Shown: positions 10,263 to 24,446, numbered from the stretch's first letter. The stretch: DNA of 64,000 nt from Acanthosepion esculentum (GCA_964036315.1 OZ038509.1:31645930-31709929); one strand, 5' to 3'. Translations and numbers: made by a program. The notes: generated from the sequence alone by a model not told the origin.

Positions 10263-12974
10263 TGGACAATTCTCTGTGGAGAACTTGAAGCCTTAAACCT
10301 AACCTGTCTGTTGATGAGTGCTGCAACTTGACATACTTGACTTCACTAACTGAAACTTTTAGACTTTTTTTTCTTTATTAGCAGTTCCCATAATTCTAAT
10401 TATTTCTACTAGAAAGACCTGTGAAAATTTCACAGTTTTCCTATTTTAATTTTCTGATGAATCTTAATTCTTAAGTTAATGATTGAATAAGCTCATGGTG
10501 AGTTCTACAATAAAATATCCATAGAAATTCTCCTATTGTTAAATATTTGGGCTTAACAACAAAATATTGCAATAACAATCATAAATATGAATGCTGGTTG
10601 TTATTTTAAGAAGTGGGTACAAATGAAAAGATTTGAAATTGACAACTTTTCCATTTCACTGAAACAGCTGTTAAACATTTCTATCTTCCCTTTCTTTCAT
10701 TTTCTCACTGAAACCAAGGAGTGTTTTTTCCTCTCTTTCGACACAATCAAAATGGAATAGTCCGTTATTTATGAGGTATTGGCAGTGCATAAAGGTTGTG
10801 CAAACTAACGAAGGGAGGGAGAAGCACAATTATAATAGGATGTTCTCTATAGGTTATGCAAATTGAATTGATATATACCTGAGGAAGGCTAGAGGACACA
10901 ATAACTGAAACATTCTGATCACAACAACAAAGATGATGAGAATAATACACATGTAAATGAATGAAATTTATTTGAAAAACTTGAAACAATATAATCATAG
11001 CAATGCAACATATCATTTATTTTTTAGATGATCAATTTTGGATAGTGGCTTTTTCTGCTACTTTTTGCTTGGAATCTTGTTGAAATCAATAAGTGACAGT
11101 TTTAATTTAACACTCTTTAAAAAAAAAATAACCTATATCAAATGGATTTGGGGCCCCTACGGCACAAAATCCAGCCAAGTTAACACATTATTTTATACTA
11201 TTTAGCCTGTTTTATGTCGTTGACCCAACTAACAAAAAAAATCTGCATGAAACAATTTTTGTTCTTCTTTTTAGCATAAATTCTCAAATATTAAAACAAG
11301 GTAAATCTGCAAAATATAAGAAAAATGTCCCCAAGAAGATATTAAAATGTATTCAGTCCCTTTCATACACTAAGTTGATCACTACCTGCTTTTGGCACCA
11401 AAGATCAGTTTTTGACATAACTTTCCTGGTACTTATCAGAAATTAGTGATCTAGACCTATATTCCTGGATTCTTTTTTTATGCTGAATACATTTTTGGCA
11501 CTAAAAAATCACAAAAGTCTCAAATGAATTCAATGCAAAATTTAAGCTCTTTTTAGAAATTTTAGCCCTTCACTGTAGACCAGAGTTTCTAGATGTAAGC
11601 CCCAGTTTTTGTTTTTTAAATTATAAATGTGTAAGTTTTGTTTTAATCTTCCTCTTAAGTACACAAATAACATTAATACAGTCCTGTAATTGAGCTGAAA
11701 ATTATTTGGGGGGGGGGCTCAAAAAGCACAAATGTCTACAGTAGGCTTATATTGTGGAAGTTTAGCAGAAAGCTTAAATATTAACTATGTAATAAAACCC
11801 AGGGATTTCTTAAGAGCTTTTATACTTACGCAGTAATTGTTACAAGAGAAATTAGAAACTTTAACTCAATTGATAATCAAGAGGTTTAACTCTCTAGTTT
11901 ATATTTGAGCTCGTTAGGATCTTTTCCACAAATAAACAAAAAACAAACTGAAACAATCAATCAGGTAAGATAGAAATTTAATTTTTCAGAAGTTATAAGA
12001 TAATATCAGGACAATAATGAAAGAAATGCATTTAAACAAGTGACAAAATTTTAAATAAACTGATGAGAACAGTTATAAGGTATAATCATAGAAAAGTGTG
12101 TGTGTGAGCATATATAAAATAAATATATATATATATGATATGTATATATAAAAAAAATTAAGTGGTTATGATTATGATATAGTTTATACAAAAATCTGAC
12201 TTTTTTTTTTAGCCCTTTCTTTTTTTAAATTTAATATCCTGAAAAGAGCTGCCATCTAGAAACACTTAAAAATGAGATGTAAATTATTTGTTCAAAGTTA
12301 GACGTAGGCAGCAGAGGAGCAGTAGCAGCCTCCACACTTCTCTGAGCATAGGGTAAGGATGTGAAGCCAAAAAAGACCTATGAATTTGGAGTACTTGCAG
12401 TTACAATGCAGTTGATTCACATGTACACTGCTGCATGTCTAGAAGGTACTTACTGTAAATATAAAGTTTGAAAACATTAACAAGTTGTTTGTCTCCAGTT
12501 TGTACCTAGTTTCTATACAACAATGTAGTCCTGATGAGAAACATGAATCAACAACTCACCAGTAACCATGTTCACATTGTCACAGCTACAGATAATGTAA
12601 TGTCACATATTTTATTTCAATGGAAAAGACAGCCAATTGATATTAGGTTTAAAACTGCAAGTTGTCCAACAGTATTAAAGTGTTAGTTAAAGGATTCAAG
12701 TCAGCTGATATTTGTGAGTTAAGTTGTGAAAAAACTTTGGTTCAGTGAAGAGACAAGGAATGTCACAAGGATGAATTAACAGGATAGAATTAATTGACAT
12801 AAGATACTCATTGGAAAGGACAGTAGAATCAAAACAAAAGGCACAGTTTCAAAATCCAGAAGCTTACTATCTACAACAAAAAATAGTACAACTGAAAAGT
12901 TGTGAGTAACAACCAAGATATGGACACTAGTTCAAACAATTATTTACACAAGAACTATTGTTACTATCTTTAAT
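10263..12974. other. Non-coding AT-rich DNA with one hammerhead-like motif
   Basis: No gene seen. At 10879-10911 the motif ctgagga ... gaaac is followed by a tract shared with repeats at 13.3 and 35.8 kb (tgat.acaacaacaaagatgatgag). A poly-G run lies at 11709-11717. Confidence 0.45.
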
Positions 12975-13333
12975 ATTGTTATCAAAATGTTTAGGCAGTT
13001 GTGCCCTCCTACCTTCATCAGGTGTTTGTTGATCTGGGTAACCTTTAAGGAAATTCAAACTGAACCCTTTATTTAATCTATATGGGCAGATTGTTCTCAT
13101 CCCACTGTTTTATTTCGTACTGTTCATTTATTGCTTGCCTCATTTATAGGGAGCAATAACTGAGCAATGTTAAATAAGAACTAGATGACCTACCCCCAGA
13201 TACATGATAGCAGAATAAGAACAATCTATCCTCACAGATAGGGTTCAATTTGAAATTTCCTGGAGGCTATCCAGATTGACAAACAGCTGATGAAGGCTGG
13301 ATGGCACAAAAGTCAAAATGTGATAACAACAAT
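12975..13333. repeat. Foldback repeat with arms of about 130 bases
   Basis: The segment 12975-13105 reappears inverted at 13208-13333. Shared blocks include gttgtgcc, ccttcatcag, tgtttg and ttcaaa.tgaaccct. The right arm ends in the dispersed motif gctgatgaaggct ... gtgataacaac. A single-arm relative lies at 22050-22150. Confidence 0.7.
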
Positions 13334-15171
13334 GAGAGACTTAAGAAATATATGAATAATAAAAATAAATAAAATAATTAGATATATTACCCACACACAA
13401 GACAGAGATATGCACATGTTTTAAAAATATATCTATATGTATATAGGTACATCAGTCCAGACTAATAATGAAAAAAAAAAACAAAAAAAATTTTTATTTT
13501 ACTTTGCATTTGCAAAGTAAAATAAATACTTTTTTTTTTTTTTTTTTTGCCAACATAATTTCCTTTCTTGTCAATAAGCTTAATTCAGTGCTGAATATTA
13601 ATCACATACATTTCATTGAAATTTCAGATAGACATTCTGCTAATAATTATGTGCCAGGATAAAAACTTCTTCATTCATTCTTGTATGTGTAGATACAAGA
13701 CAAAGATATACAGTGCTCGATATTTCAAATTTTTGGAATGTTCATGTGTGCATTAAAAGCTTTACTCATATACATTTGGTTGCTTAAAATTACATAAGTA
13801 CAGTAGTAATTTATTGAAAGAGAGAGAGAGAGATAGACGAACAAAGATGAAGAGTTAAAAAAAAAAAGTAAAAAAGAAAAGAAAAAAGAACAACTTAAAG
13901 TTGAGTAAAACTGGTTTACTGATGTCAAGGGAGAAATAAATAAAATCACTTGTAAATTCATTAACTCTTTGCGTTATGACCAAGTAGGCTACTTGACTGG
14001 CCTCTTGTCTGTCCCTATCTTTCCTGCAACCTTCACCATTAATCTGAGAGCATATAATGAAAGTGGAGAGAAGGAGGTGACTCATAAAATTATGTGGGGA
14101 GGGTGGTGAACAAAGGGTCATCATCATCATCATCATCCTAATGTCCTATTCTTTGCAAACCTGCATTGGAAGCCTAACTTTTTACAGTAACGGATCTGGG
14201 CAAGAGAGCCAATGATTCAGAAAATGAGTCACTTGTGCTATTCAGAAAATATGTCTTTTGCTACTTTTCTTTTAGCAAAGTAAATAAAATACTGGATGCA
14301 TAATAATAATAATAATAATAATAACTGTATGTATAACTGTTATATATTTTGGCAAGGCTGATAATATACTTGAACCTGTCATTCAAAAATGGCATCCAAC
14401 ATCTATGTCTCATAACTGTCTAAGAAATCTTCACAAAATTTCATCTTCAAGATGACTCAAACATAATAGTTCAGTTTTTTTTTTATGAGGGAATTTCCAA
14501 AGATTCTACAAATGGCTTTTCAAATCTTGACAATATTTTGTTAGCAACAGATTACATATTTATTAGCCTGTGAAAGATTAAAAAAAGCAATAATTATGAA
14601 ATTATGAAATAATACAAATGATTTTTTTCTTTAAATGTATAAGGAACAAGCATAAAAATGTGTAAATATCCCTGGAATCAAATAAATTTATAACAACAGT
14701 ATACACAATATTTTCTAATTATTTATAATTAGTAGACTTAAAGAATATATCATAATAGCAATGTCTACTTAGATTAAACAGCCTGTTGTGCATTGTTCAA
14801 TAGATCCAGTTATGTGGAAATGTGGTTAAGAATATTTTTACACTATTAGCCTCATAAATGGAAAACTTGATTTCATTTACACAAGTTATTTTATTATTTC
14901 TATTCTATAACAATTAAGATCAGATTTACTTTATAATGCTTTCCTCACGATATTCATAAAACTTACATTAATTCAGAAAACTGTTTTACTGATGATCTTG
15001 AATAACTTTCAAGCATGCTTTGAAAATCAAGAATTCAAAATCATGTTTTATCTGGACTTGAAACCAATCATTATCACTGGTTGGAAGTATGTAACAGTCT
15101 TAGCCTCACAGCAGCTTCTTTGTATCTGTATTCAATTCCTTCTTATTCTTTCTATGAACATCATAAAGTAT
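13334..15171. other. Non-coding DNA with homopolymer and GA-rich runs
   Basis: Holds a T run at 13530-13549, a GA run near 13820-13832, CATCAT and AAT runs (14119-14136, 14304-14323) and no recognisable gene. Confidence 0.5.
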
Positions 15172-16641
15172 ATGGATTAAAATTCATTTTTAAAAATGAA
15201 AATTTTTTCTTGAAGCTTTGATTTTATTTTTAATTTCAAGCTCATAGATTAAATTTAATATTTCCAATAAGCAAAATACTTTGCTGTATTTGAAACTGAA
15301 CTGATTGGAATGCTTTCTTTTTTATTATCAGTAAATATGCTAAAATCATCCATATTGAGAAATCTGTCAAAGTAATTCTCTTTATTAAAAAAAAATATTT
15401 CAAAAATAAAATACTTTTCTGAAACTTTGAGGAAAGTTGGCAGATTTGAAGTTTATAATCAATGTGATTTGAAACAAATATTATTTACTTTTAGTTTAAA
15501 ATATCACAGAAAAGCATTTTTTAACATGGGTGTTTTTATGAGGTGATGATAACTTATATTTGGGAATTTTTTCTAAGAGGGAAATAACTAACAATTACTG
15601 GATAAATATAACATGAACACCTTTTTTATTAATTTTTTTCTTAACTACCCAGTAAACTTTAAAAATATTCGAAGCAATCTAATGTTTTATTGAATTTTAG
15701 GAGGTTTGGCTTTATAGTTTTATTTACAAAGACGCTTGTCGAGGAAATGTTAGAAAATTACCAATAACTTTTAAATTTATAATAGTTACCATTCTTATTT
15801 TCTGATAAAGTCATGTTTGGACATCTGTATTTGCAAAAATCGATAAGTTTATAGACACATAAAATAAATTCAAGATTCTTTTTAAAATATTGAAGGGGGG
15901 TGTCATTGAATTATAGTGAGCTTTTCCATTTGATTAGTAAATGGAATCATAATTTACTAACAATCTTTTGATCGCTACAAATTAATACAGAATTAAAAGT
16001 TTAAAAATAATTAAAACATTTCTTGTAAAAATTCATTAGTGTCCATAATAAATTTTATACATAAAAACAGTTAAATCTTTTGTAATTAAATAATGTCTTA
16101 GTTTTATTGCATTTTTTAGAGAAGATATTCTGTAACTGATGGTCCTGTTTGACAAAAAAAATTCAGGATTTAAATCCTCTGAAGACTTGTCCTTATAGCT
16201 AATATAAACATCAAGTGCTACAAAGAAAAATTTCTTGAAATTTCATAAAATAAATAAGTGGGGTGTTAACAGATTTAAAAAGAAAACATTTTTTACAAAG
16301 ATTTTCTAAAAAAAGAAACATTTCAAAAATAATTTCATTCATTTGTGAATAATTCCTTAAAGTTTCATTAAAATCTGACAATTGCAGGATTTTAGCAAGT
16401 ATTTCTAAATCAGTGTATTTTGCACCGGAAAAAAAGACTAATATTTCCCATATTAATTCATGGTCACACAAGAAAAACAAAATTTTTAACCAAAATTTTA
16501 AAAGGTTCTAAAAATAATTAAAAATTCCTTTGGTCTTTTTCCTCTTAATAAAGGTTTTGATGATAAAACTTTATTTTTATTAAGTTAGGGGCATTTTTTT
16601 CATAGCATTTGCACAATTTTTAGTGAATCTTTGGAGGTACC
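15172..16641 (+). mobile_element. TA-flanked TIR transposon family, copy 1
   Basis: Shares blocks in the same order with the copies at 38.4, 54.8 and 58.5 kb: ttcttgaagctt, ccaataagcaaaatacttt, attctctttattaaaa, cagaaa.gcattttttaac, catttgtgaataa and ttggtctttt. The right end is ggaggtacc, followed by TA at 16642-16643. The left TIR is degenerate. Stops occur in all frames and no transposase is visible, so the copy is non-autonomous. Confidence 0.7.
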
Positions 16642-16667
16642 TATACATACATACATACATACATATA

Positions 16668-16669
<2 letters not shown>

Positions 16670-16724
<55 letters not shown>
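16670..16724. repeat. (TG)n microsatellite
   Basis: Uninterrupted TG dinucleotides, preceded by a (CATA)n run and adjacent to the right end of the TIR element. Confidence 0.95.
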
Positions 16725-16725
<1 letters not shown>

Positions 16726-19507
16726 ATGTATGCACTTAAAAGTTGGTGAAGATATTAATAACATTGCAAAATGAAAAAAAGTAATGCTGAAAGGGAACTA
16801 AATGGCAAGAAATATGACTATATTATGAATTTTTATAAAGAATTCACAATTGAGGTTGGTAACAAAAGTATTTCAATGCAGCATCTGATATTAATGTAGG
16901 TAGGATGTAAATTTCTGGTAAAATGTTTTACAACTCACCAAATGAGTTGATCAATAAATCCATAGAAAAAGAAGTTATTTTACATCCCAAAGGATGAAGT
17001 TAATTTTGACAAACAATATTTTTTGTTAATGATATACATTCTCACTATAATAATAATAATTCCCATCAGCTCCCTAAGTTTTAATCTGGCTTAAAGATAA
17101 GATCTAAAAGCAAAGGGATTAAATCAATTAAGTTTTCACACAGTAAATTTTTTTTAGTGAACATTTTCTTTTAAAAACTTTTCAGTTCAGTCATTATTTC
17201 TTACTCCTTCATCACTTAACAAAGGTATGAATTTTGTATCCTTGTTAATATTGCTCTAACAGGGCGCTGACCCTGTTTAAACATTTAGAATGGTGATTTA
17301 CAAGGAGTTGGATAATAATTAAAATTTTCAGGAAAATAGTTTGAATGGTTGAAGAAAAAATGAAAAAAGAATGGCTTATAAATTATGCTTTAAAATAATA
17401 AAATGAATTTAAGAACAGTTCCAAGGAGAATCAAACCTAGAATTAACTTGCATTAATACAGTAAAACTAAGCAAAATGAAGTTCCCCACCCTTATCCGCT
17501 GATAAGAAGAAATGATTAATGCATTGTTCGAATTTCTTTGGTCCTGAGAAATTAAATTTGAAGGTTTGTTTACATTATACCATCTGTTCCAAATGTATGT
17601 GTTCTGACAAATTATTTAAAAAAAAACAAAAAAAAACAAAACATGTTTTTTGTTAATTCCCAAGCTTGGGATTTGTTTGTGTTGATATGTTCCACCTCAA
17701 AATACTATTGTCTTTACAGAAAGATATCTAAGAAGATTCTAAACAAAGAGAGTTCCATATGGTCAGTAACAAGATTCCCTAGGATTAAGCTGGTCAGGGT
17801 TGAGGAATTAAATATATCAATGTAAAATTTTTTTGAAGGGGGATTGTCCATTTAAGTGAGAGTTTACCAAGTTCAAAGATACACCGACAGAGACAGAACC
17901 AGGACAAAGTCAGCTCAAGCAGCCCAGAATTGCTTATAAGACAGTCATCGCTAAAGAACACACCTGCAATTCCCATGGTTGGAGTGAAAAGACACACATG
18001 GCAGAAGAATTGAGTGAGAGTCGACTGGCTGGTTATTACTTGAGCATTTGTTATTAGATTTCTCAAGTCACCATCTGACAGAAGAGAACTTGATTTTGCA
18101 GTAGATAACAGATATTTTATCCAACCAGTTTTTCTTCATATTCAATAAACCTGTTGTTAGAGTCATCAACAGTGTTGTGCATTTTATTGAAGTTCTTATT
18201 CCAGCCTTGATTCCCAAAATAGTACTTGGACACAAAGAGACAAAATTTACCACAGCTGGAAGAATTATTCCCTAACTATGATACACAATGTACATAGAGG
18301 GGTCCACACTACACCATCAATCTCAATATTGTAAGGTTTTGGGAAAACCTGAATCAACCCTATTGAGATGACACACCAGTCTCAACCAAGGAGAGTAAAG
18401 AAAGGCTGATAACCCAAAAGGGTGGGGTTACTTAAAGCTAGCAAGTGGCTGAGGGGGAGAATGTGTGATAAGTGAGGTGGGCAGGGGTTACATCGCTACT
18501 CATTACATTTCCTTTTCTAAAATAAGTGGTTGATTAATCTTATTAAAATATAAACTGGTTGGAGATACAAATTGTCAAAGTGTAATTTTGAAAAGAAAGA
18601 ATTCATTTCCAATAATGACAACAAAAAAGTGGGGGATTGCCGAGATGAAAGTGAAACATAAATGTCAAATTATATCTATAATTATATATCTTATGTAAAA
18701 ATTGTTCATGATTTAAGTAATTCTAGCCATAAATCTTTTAAAAAAATTCAAAATAGCACTTGAATTTTGAATGACATAAGTAATACTGTTGCGAACATTT
18801 AATAAAATCATAAATATGACATACTGGGATTATCCCCCTACACCTCTGTCTGCAGTTGTGTTGCGAATACATTTTAAAAAGTAGGTGGATTCAAGAGTTA
18901 CATATAGTTATATATTATTGACCAATGCTGGTAGTTGTAGAGCTCTCCAGCATGCCTCATTACTTAGTCTTATATAAGAGGATGTGAAGTGGTGTACAGT
19001 TCCATTTTGTTTCAGCTATGTCATTTGGTGGTTTATTTAGACTAGAAATAGCATTATCAAGAACCGACTTTGATACCAAGTAATTCAAGACAAGGAGGAG
19101 TACCAACAACATTCAGACTTTTTGTAAAGAAATTATTTTTTTTATATGATGGCCAATGACAAACACCATACCACCAAAGACATGAAAAGGTTCTTATCAA
19201 TTAATTTTCATGCTCAGAGTAACTTTTATCAAACTTTAATTTTAGAATTGTGTTTTATACTTTCATTTTCTATATGAAGTGCATTCCAAATAAATCTAGA
19301 AATTTTTTAAAGTTTTTTTTTTTAAAAGATCTTCAATTAAAATTACATTTCTTTGTGTCAGGACTAAATTTTCCATGTTTGTTTATCTGTTTTTAAATTC
19401 TCCCTTGTATTTTCATTTAAATGTTGTTTGTTAAGGGTTCATTCAAATTATTTTTAGCCAAAAATTAACAGAAAAAAATTACTTTTTGTTTAATAAAAAA
19501 TAATTCT
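16725..19507. other. Non-coding DNA, two unrecognised moderate-GC segments
   Basis: The segments near 17800-18270 and 18290-18500 are less AT-rich and carry minus-strand open frames of 60-90 codons that match nothing I recognise. A TATA-like tatataagagg at 18974-18984 lies in a stretch that could be a solo LTR, but no paired ends can be shown. Confidence 0.4.
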
Positions 19508-20690
19508 CAAGACAAGGAATGTCCGAACATTAAATCAATGTGGCCAGTTAGAAAATATAAAGCAGGAATTGAACAGATTAAATGTTAACATTTTAGGCAT
19601 AGATAAAATAAGGTGGGAAAACAATGGAGCTTTTGTTCGTGACAAACGCAGGATGATATATGTAGGTAGAGAGAAAAATGAGAAAAGAGTAGGACATATT
19701 AGACCAAGTCATGAAGGAATGTGTTCTGGGATACTGTTAACTATCTGAAAGAATTCTTGTCATTAGACTGAAAGGAAAGCCTTTCAACATATCTATCATA
19801 GTTGGATATGCACTGAATGCACAAAGTACAGAAGAAATTGAAAGGTACACTAGATGCCAAGGCTTAATGCAAATCACAAGAAATTACAATCATCGTGGCA
19901 GACCTGAATACCAAATTACGCAAGGTGAGAGATGGTGAAATACTTGGCAAATTCAGACTAGGAACTCATAATGAACACTAAGAATGCATAGCAAATGATC
20001 AGGTAATAGCCAATATCTAGTTTCAAGAACACTCAAGATGTATATGGAGAAACCCAGGAAGAAAAACAAAAAACAAATTGACTATATAACTAGCAATCAA
20101 AGATTCAGAAATGCAGTTTTACAATGCAAAACATAGTCAAGTGACTGTGGGAGTAACCACTTCCCAGTGATATCTAAACTACAAAAAAAGAAGAGGGCCA
20201 AGGTAACACAGAAATTGTGATACAACAAACTCCTGAATGATCTGAATGTGAAGTGTTAAATTCCAATCCAATGGACAAAATAAGAATGGAAACTTGAAAT
20301 GGGACATTAAGTGAAGCTTTAGTAAACATCAGCAATTGAAATCATCTCAAAGAAAAAAAAAGAATGAAATTCTCAACAGGATGAAAAAACAATGTCAAAG
20401 TATGGTACAGAATATATTACCTCACACAAAGAAATTAGGAACAAGCACAGGTGAGCTAAAAATAGAAAGAATGATTTTAGAGAAAGGAAAATACTTCAGA
20501 GATGAAACAAATACATCAGATAACTCTTCTACAATGAAAGAAGACAACCAGCAAAATACAAAAATATTGAACGACCAGAAATATTAAAATCTCAAGTGAA
20601 ATCAGCACTGGCCAAATTGAACAGAAAGAAAGCAGTAGGACAACAGAATTGCATTATGTAGGATTGCATACATGCAAATCTATGTGAATA
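19508..20690 (+). mobile_element. RTE-like LINE, 5' half with EEP nuclease (pseudogene)
   Basis: The endonuclease/exonuclease/phosphatase domain of a LINE, the type often annotated as craniofacial development protein 2-like. The N-terminus reads NVRTLNQCGQLENIKQELNR and NILGIDKIRWENNGAF over about 75 uninterrupted codons. After a stop the match continues with frame changes: CKSQEITIIVADLNTKL (the GDLNAKVG motif, with the Gly lost), a degenerate NQIDYI-like block near 20070, and the conserved approach to the RT domain, LAKLNRKKAVG, near 20605-20637. The match stops before the polymerase palm. Many stops and frameshifts make it a dead copy. Its relatives at 41.6, 46.8 and 59.7 kb carry the other end of the same kind of element. 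Confidence 0.85.
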
Positions 20691-23159
20691 AAATAGAATT
20701 CTGGATAGAAAGAGATAATAGAAATACAATGTTTACAAAGACAAAGTAATGATGAAAATGTAGTTTCATCTTTCTGCTGACCTTAAATTCCAATTCTTTA
20801 GGACTTGATAAATTGCCATGTGTATTACATCCATAAGTGATAAAGAGTCTTAAAACAAGCAGAACTGTTTTTCTTTACATTTACATCAAATGTAGAATTA
20901 ATTATTTTTTAAATTTGAATTTTTGTTTTCAGGTCTTAAATTTGACAATTTTAGCCTGAGTAAATTTTACATATTTACATTTGTACCATTACTAATTTTT
21001 TTTATTATTTGTTTATTTTTATAAATTTTTGTTATTAGTCATTCTGATAAAACAAAAATAAAAATGGCATGTTTTAACACAAAGCTACCACAACAACAAG
21101 GTTATAAGTAAATTTGTTTTGATATTTATAAATATCAATTGAATATTTAAGAATTATAAGGCAGTAAATGATATGAGATTAAATTTGAAAATGAGAGTAA
21201 ATATTGTATTTCAATCTTAGCAAATATATCTTTTGAAAAGAAAACAAAAAATAGACAAGTTTTTTTTCTGTCTTTCCATTTATTTCCTGTGATACAAAAA
21301 AAAGAAAAAGAAAAAGCCAAATTCTAAAAGCTATTTTGTATTGGTGATATTTCTAAAATTAAAACTTATGCAATAAAAACTATCTTGTGACTAAAGGCAG
21401 AATTATATCAAGCATTTTGGAGAATATTACTAAGAGATTAATAGAAAGAAATCAAGCCAATAAAACCAGCAGTCTGTTTGTCCATATGTTTAGAAACTTA
21501 ATAATAGAGTATTAAGGTAGAGTTTTTAATTGTCAACCAGTGTTCTGAAAAGATCCTGGAAGAGATGGTGGAAAGTAGAGGAAATATAAAGAGATATATT
21601 AATGCTGCTAAAATTAGTAAAAAAACAACCCCCCCCCCAAAAAAAAAACTGTGAATGTAATTGTTATTTATTGATCAAAGAGTCTGTGTTTAATCATCCA
21701 GCTGAATTTTTAACCAGCAATCTCTCTATTCCATTCTTTCATTTGTTTATTTTAAATTAAACTTATTACTAACCATAAGTGAAAGAGAGAGTATTTTACA
21801 AGCACATTGATAGACACAATATGCGACCTTAAGAAACAACAAAGAAGCATCCATAGACAACCATGTTAAAAAATTCTATCAATGATGCCAGTTAACAGAA
21901 GAAAAAATTCAAATGGGAGAAAATTTGATGCCATAGTAATTGTGAGTTCAATCCCTGGGCTGAATAGCACATACTCACTCAGTGGAAACAGGACCAGCAG
22001 TAAATGAGTAATACTAAAAAAAGAACAAGATATTCCTGTAGATGAACAGTGGAATGAGAACAATCTACTGCCATAGACTAAATAAAGGGTTCATTTTGAA
22101 ATTACCTGAAGGTTATTTGGATCAACAGACACTTGAAGGCCTAGTTTGAATGTAAATAACTCTCTGCAAACATCTGACAGAAGTGATTGAGAAATAAGCA
22201 GCATTCAAAAGACAGAATTTCTTTCTCTCAACTGTTACATTAACTATGGATTTCAAACTAACCTATCACATCTAAAAGCAGCCTGTATATAAATGATATA
22301 AAAACTATCACTTATCTATGTTTGAATGAGCCTCAAATTGTCTACTTTTGTTAAAAAAAAAACTCCAAAAAACCTTTAACATCTTTTCAGGTAATCTTTC
22401 TTTATTTCTTGCAGAAATACAATAGGAATGTATCCAAGATGTATCATGTCTCAATAAAGTGAATCTTTTTAGCAACTACATTAGCAGCTCTCATTATTTT
22501 TGCTCCTCCAAAAAATTGGCTACAAAACATCAAAATACGACAATTCTATGTGCCTAGTGAAATACATGTTGATGTGAAAATTGAGACCAATTATTATTTT
22601 GCAATAAAAGAAATTTATCTATCAATTTCATTGAGAAAAAACCATGGTTTGATTAATTTGTTTTTACAACTTATCAATCCTTTGTGGGTTATCTAAAGTT
22701 GAAACATATTTTGGATTGTAAGAATATTTCTATTTTTTGCAAATGAATATTGCATTAACAATTTTTCAATGATTTTTCTAGATGAAGGTCCTGCTCTTTA
22801 ACCCATAGCAGGGGGAAGAAATGTATTCATACATTCCACAAGGCATTTTGTGAGTAAGTGAATATAACAAACTCAATTGGGGAGAGGTTGTGGCCTGCAA
22901 AATGGCTATGTTGAAAAATAATAAACTGTCTTCAAAGGTCACATTTGAAATGTCCAGTCTTCAAGTAGAATTATTTTTCACTTCAACAATCAAATAGTAA
23001 AAAGTACATCAATATATTTATATAAACAGTTGCATCAAAATAAATCTAGCTACATTTGAAGCTCTATATGAACAGGGTTATTAATACTTGCCTAACCAAT
23101 ATAAACTTGACCTGCTTGAACATTGAATATTTAACAGTAGATACTTCCAAAGACACATG
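20691..23159. other. Non-coding DNA with one dispersed repeat fragment
   Basis: AT-rich with C and A homopolymers near 21630-21648. Nothing coding was recognised. The stretch at 22050-22150 belongs to the foldback family at 13 kb. Confidence 0.5.
22050..22150 (+). repeat. Single-arm copy of the 13-kb foldback family
   Basis: Shares gagaacaatct, gggttca.tttgaaatt.cctg and ggatcaacagac with the arms at 12975-13333, in the orientation of the right arm. Confidence 0.55.
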
Positions 23160-23370
23160 ATACCTAACGTTCAAAATTCAATTTAAAAGATGAGAAATCT
23201 TTCTTGAAGCTTTTACTTTAGATTTAATTTCAAGCTAATAGATTAAATTTAATATCTCCAATATTTTGCTCTATTTCAAAGGTAATTTAAATTAATTGGA
23301 AGCATTTTTTTAAAATCATTAAAAAAAAAAAAAAAAAAAAAATGTTTTTTTCTGAAACTGAAATTTTTGT
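23160..23370 (+). mobile_element. TA-flanked TIR transposon family, fragment (copy 2)
   Basis: Carries only the left part: acctaacgttcaaaa, tcttgaagcttttac, ttcaagctaatagatt and a shortened ccaatattttgctctattt. It is cut off at an A run (23319-23342). Confidence 0.6.
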
Positions 23371-23856
23371 TTTACATGGTTGTCAGTGCAAATCATTTTT
23401 TGTGCATGTGTAAAAATCAACATGACATGTGTTCATTTTTTTGGTAAGCTGTATATATTGCTGTCAACCAATATAACTCATTATGTATGCAATAGGGTGC
23501 AGTTAGACACAAAATTTTAAAAAAGATGCCATATCTTTCTCTACTGAGTGGTTTGTGAGTTTATATTTTCCTTTTTAAAACTCACCGAAACTGTTTATTC
23601 TGTCTTTTTTTGCCATCCCCACTTTTTTCTCCTACTACTTTTTAATATTGAATCGTATTTTAATCGCAGTTCCTTGCCTCCTCCCAGTTTGTCTATTTCC
23701 GGTGATTATCATTATATTATGCTATTTGCAAACAATTCTTCTGATGAGGTGTTGGCTGAAAAAAAAAAAAAAAAAAAAAAAAGGTTACCCTTTTAAGGGA
23801 AAAATATGTAGTTTTATCCATTTAAAGCTATCTATAAGTTCTGTGGTATCAGACAT
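23371..23856. other. Non-coding DNA with homopolymer run
   Basis: T- and A-rich runs, including an A run at 23760-23782. Open frames here cross the homopolymer and match nothing. Confidence 0.5.
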
Positions 23857-24374
23857 TTATATATATAAAGTACAGTGTGTGTGCGTGTGTGTCCAAGCAA
23901 CTCCTTTACTCCCACTGATCAGATTTCAATAATTCATAGCTTAGTCAAAAGCCCTAGAAAAGTTAGGCACAGGGAACAATTTTTGTTGAGCTCAGATTCA
24001 GGGTTGTCAGATTATGCAAGGTTAAAAATATATATTAATATATTATACTAGCCATTATCATTGATTTCATGGTTCAAGGGGAATAACTCTTATTTTCCTT
24101 TTGTATCCAAAATTGCAACTATCTTAAAATTTAAAGCTAGCTTAAAAACTGGACTATCAGGCGACATTTAAGCTAGTTCCTATGGAGGGCTCTTGGTTTG
24201 GCCATCATAACAATAAATAGGGAGAAGTAGATGTGATAGGCATCAATAAATTACAGAAGAACTCAAAATTGACTGCTGAATTTAAGTATTGAATTGATGT
24301 TTAAGCTTATCTTTTAAAAGTTCGACAATATTTCTTCTGCTGCCACTTAACTTAAGTGATTTGATGTCACCCAG

Positions 24375-24446
24375 GAATTAAAAATAATTGTATGGAAAAA
24401 TAAGGATCTACATGATCCTTATTTTCCATACAATTATTTTTAATTC
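24375..24446. repeat. Near-perfect palindrome, arms 34 and 33 bases
   Basis: Arm 24375-24408 is the reverse complement of 24414-24446 apart from one missing T; the spacer is tacat. Only the right arm has an equivalent in the homologous repeat at about 42450-42475, so the left arm arose in this copy. Confidence 0.9.

Noticed and set aside
17794..18066. Minus-strand frame containing MGIAGVFFSDDC as the missing UBTD N-terminal exon
   Set aside because: Met-Gly is present but the Cys position, length and following residues do not fit, and no donor in the right phase was seen.
18789..19115. Possible solo LTR with a TATA-like tatataagagg
   Set aside because: No paired LTR, target-site duplication or primer-binding site could be shown.
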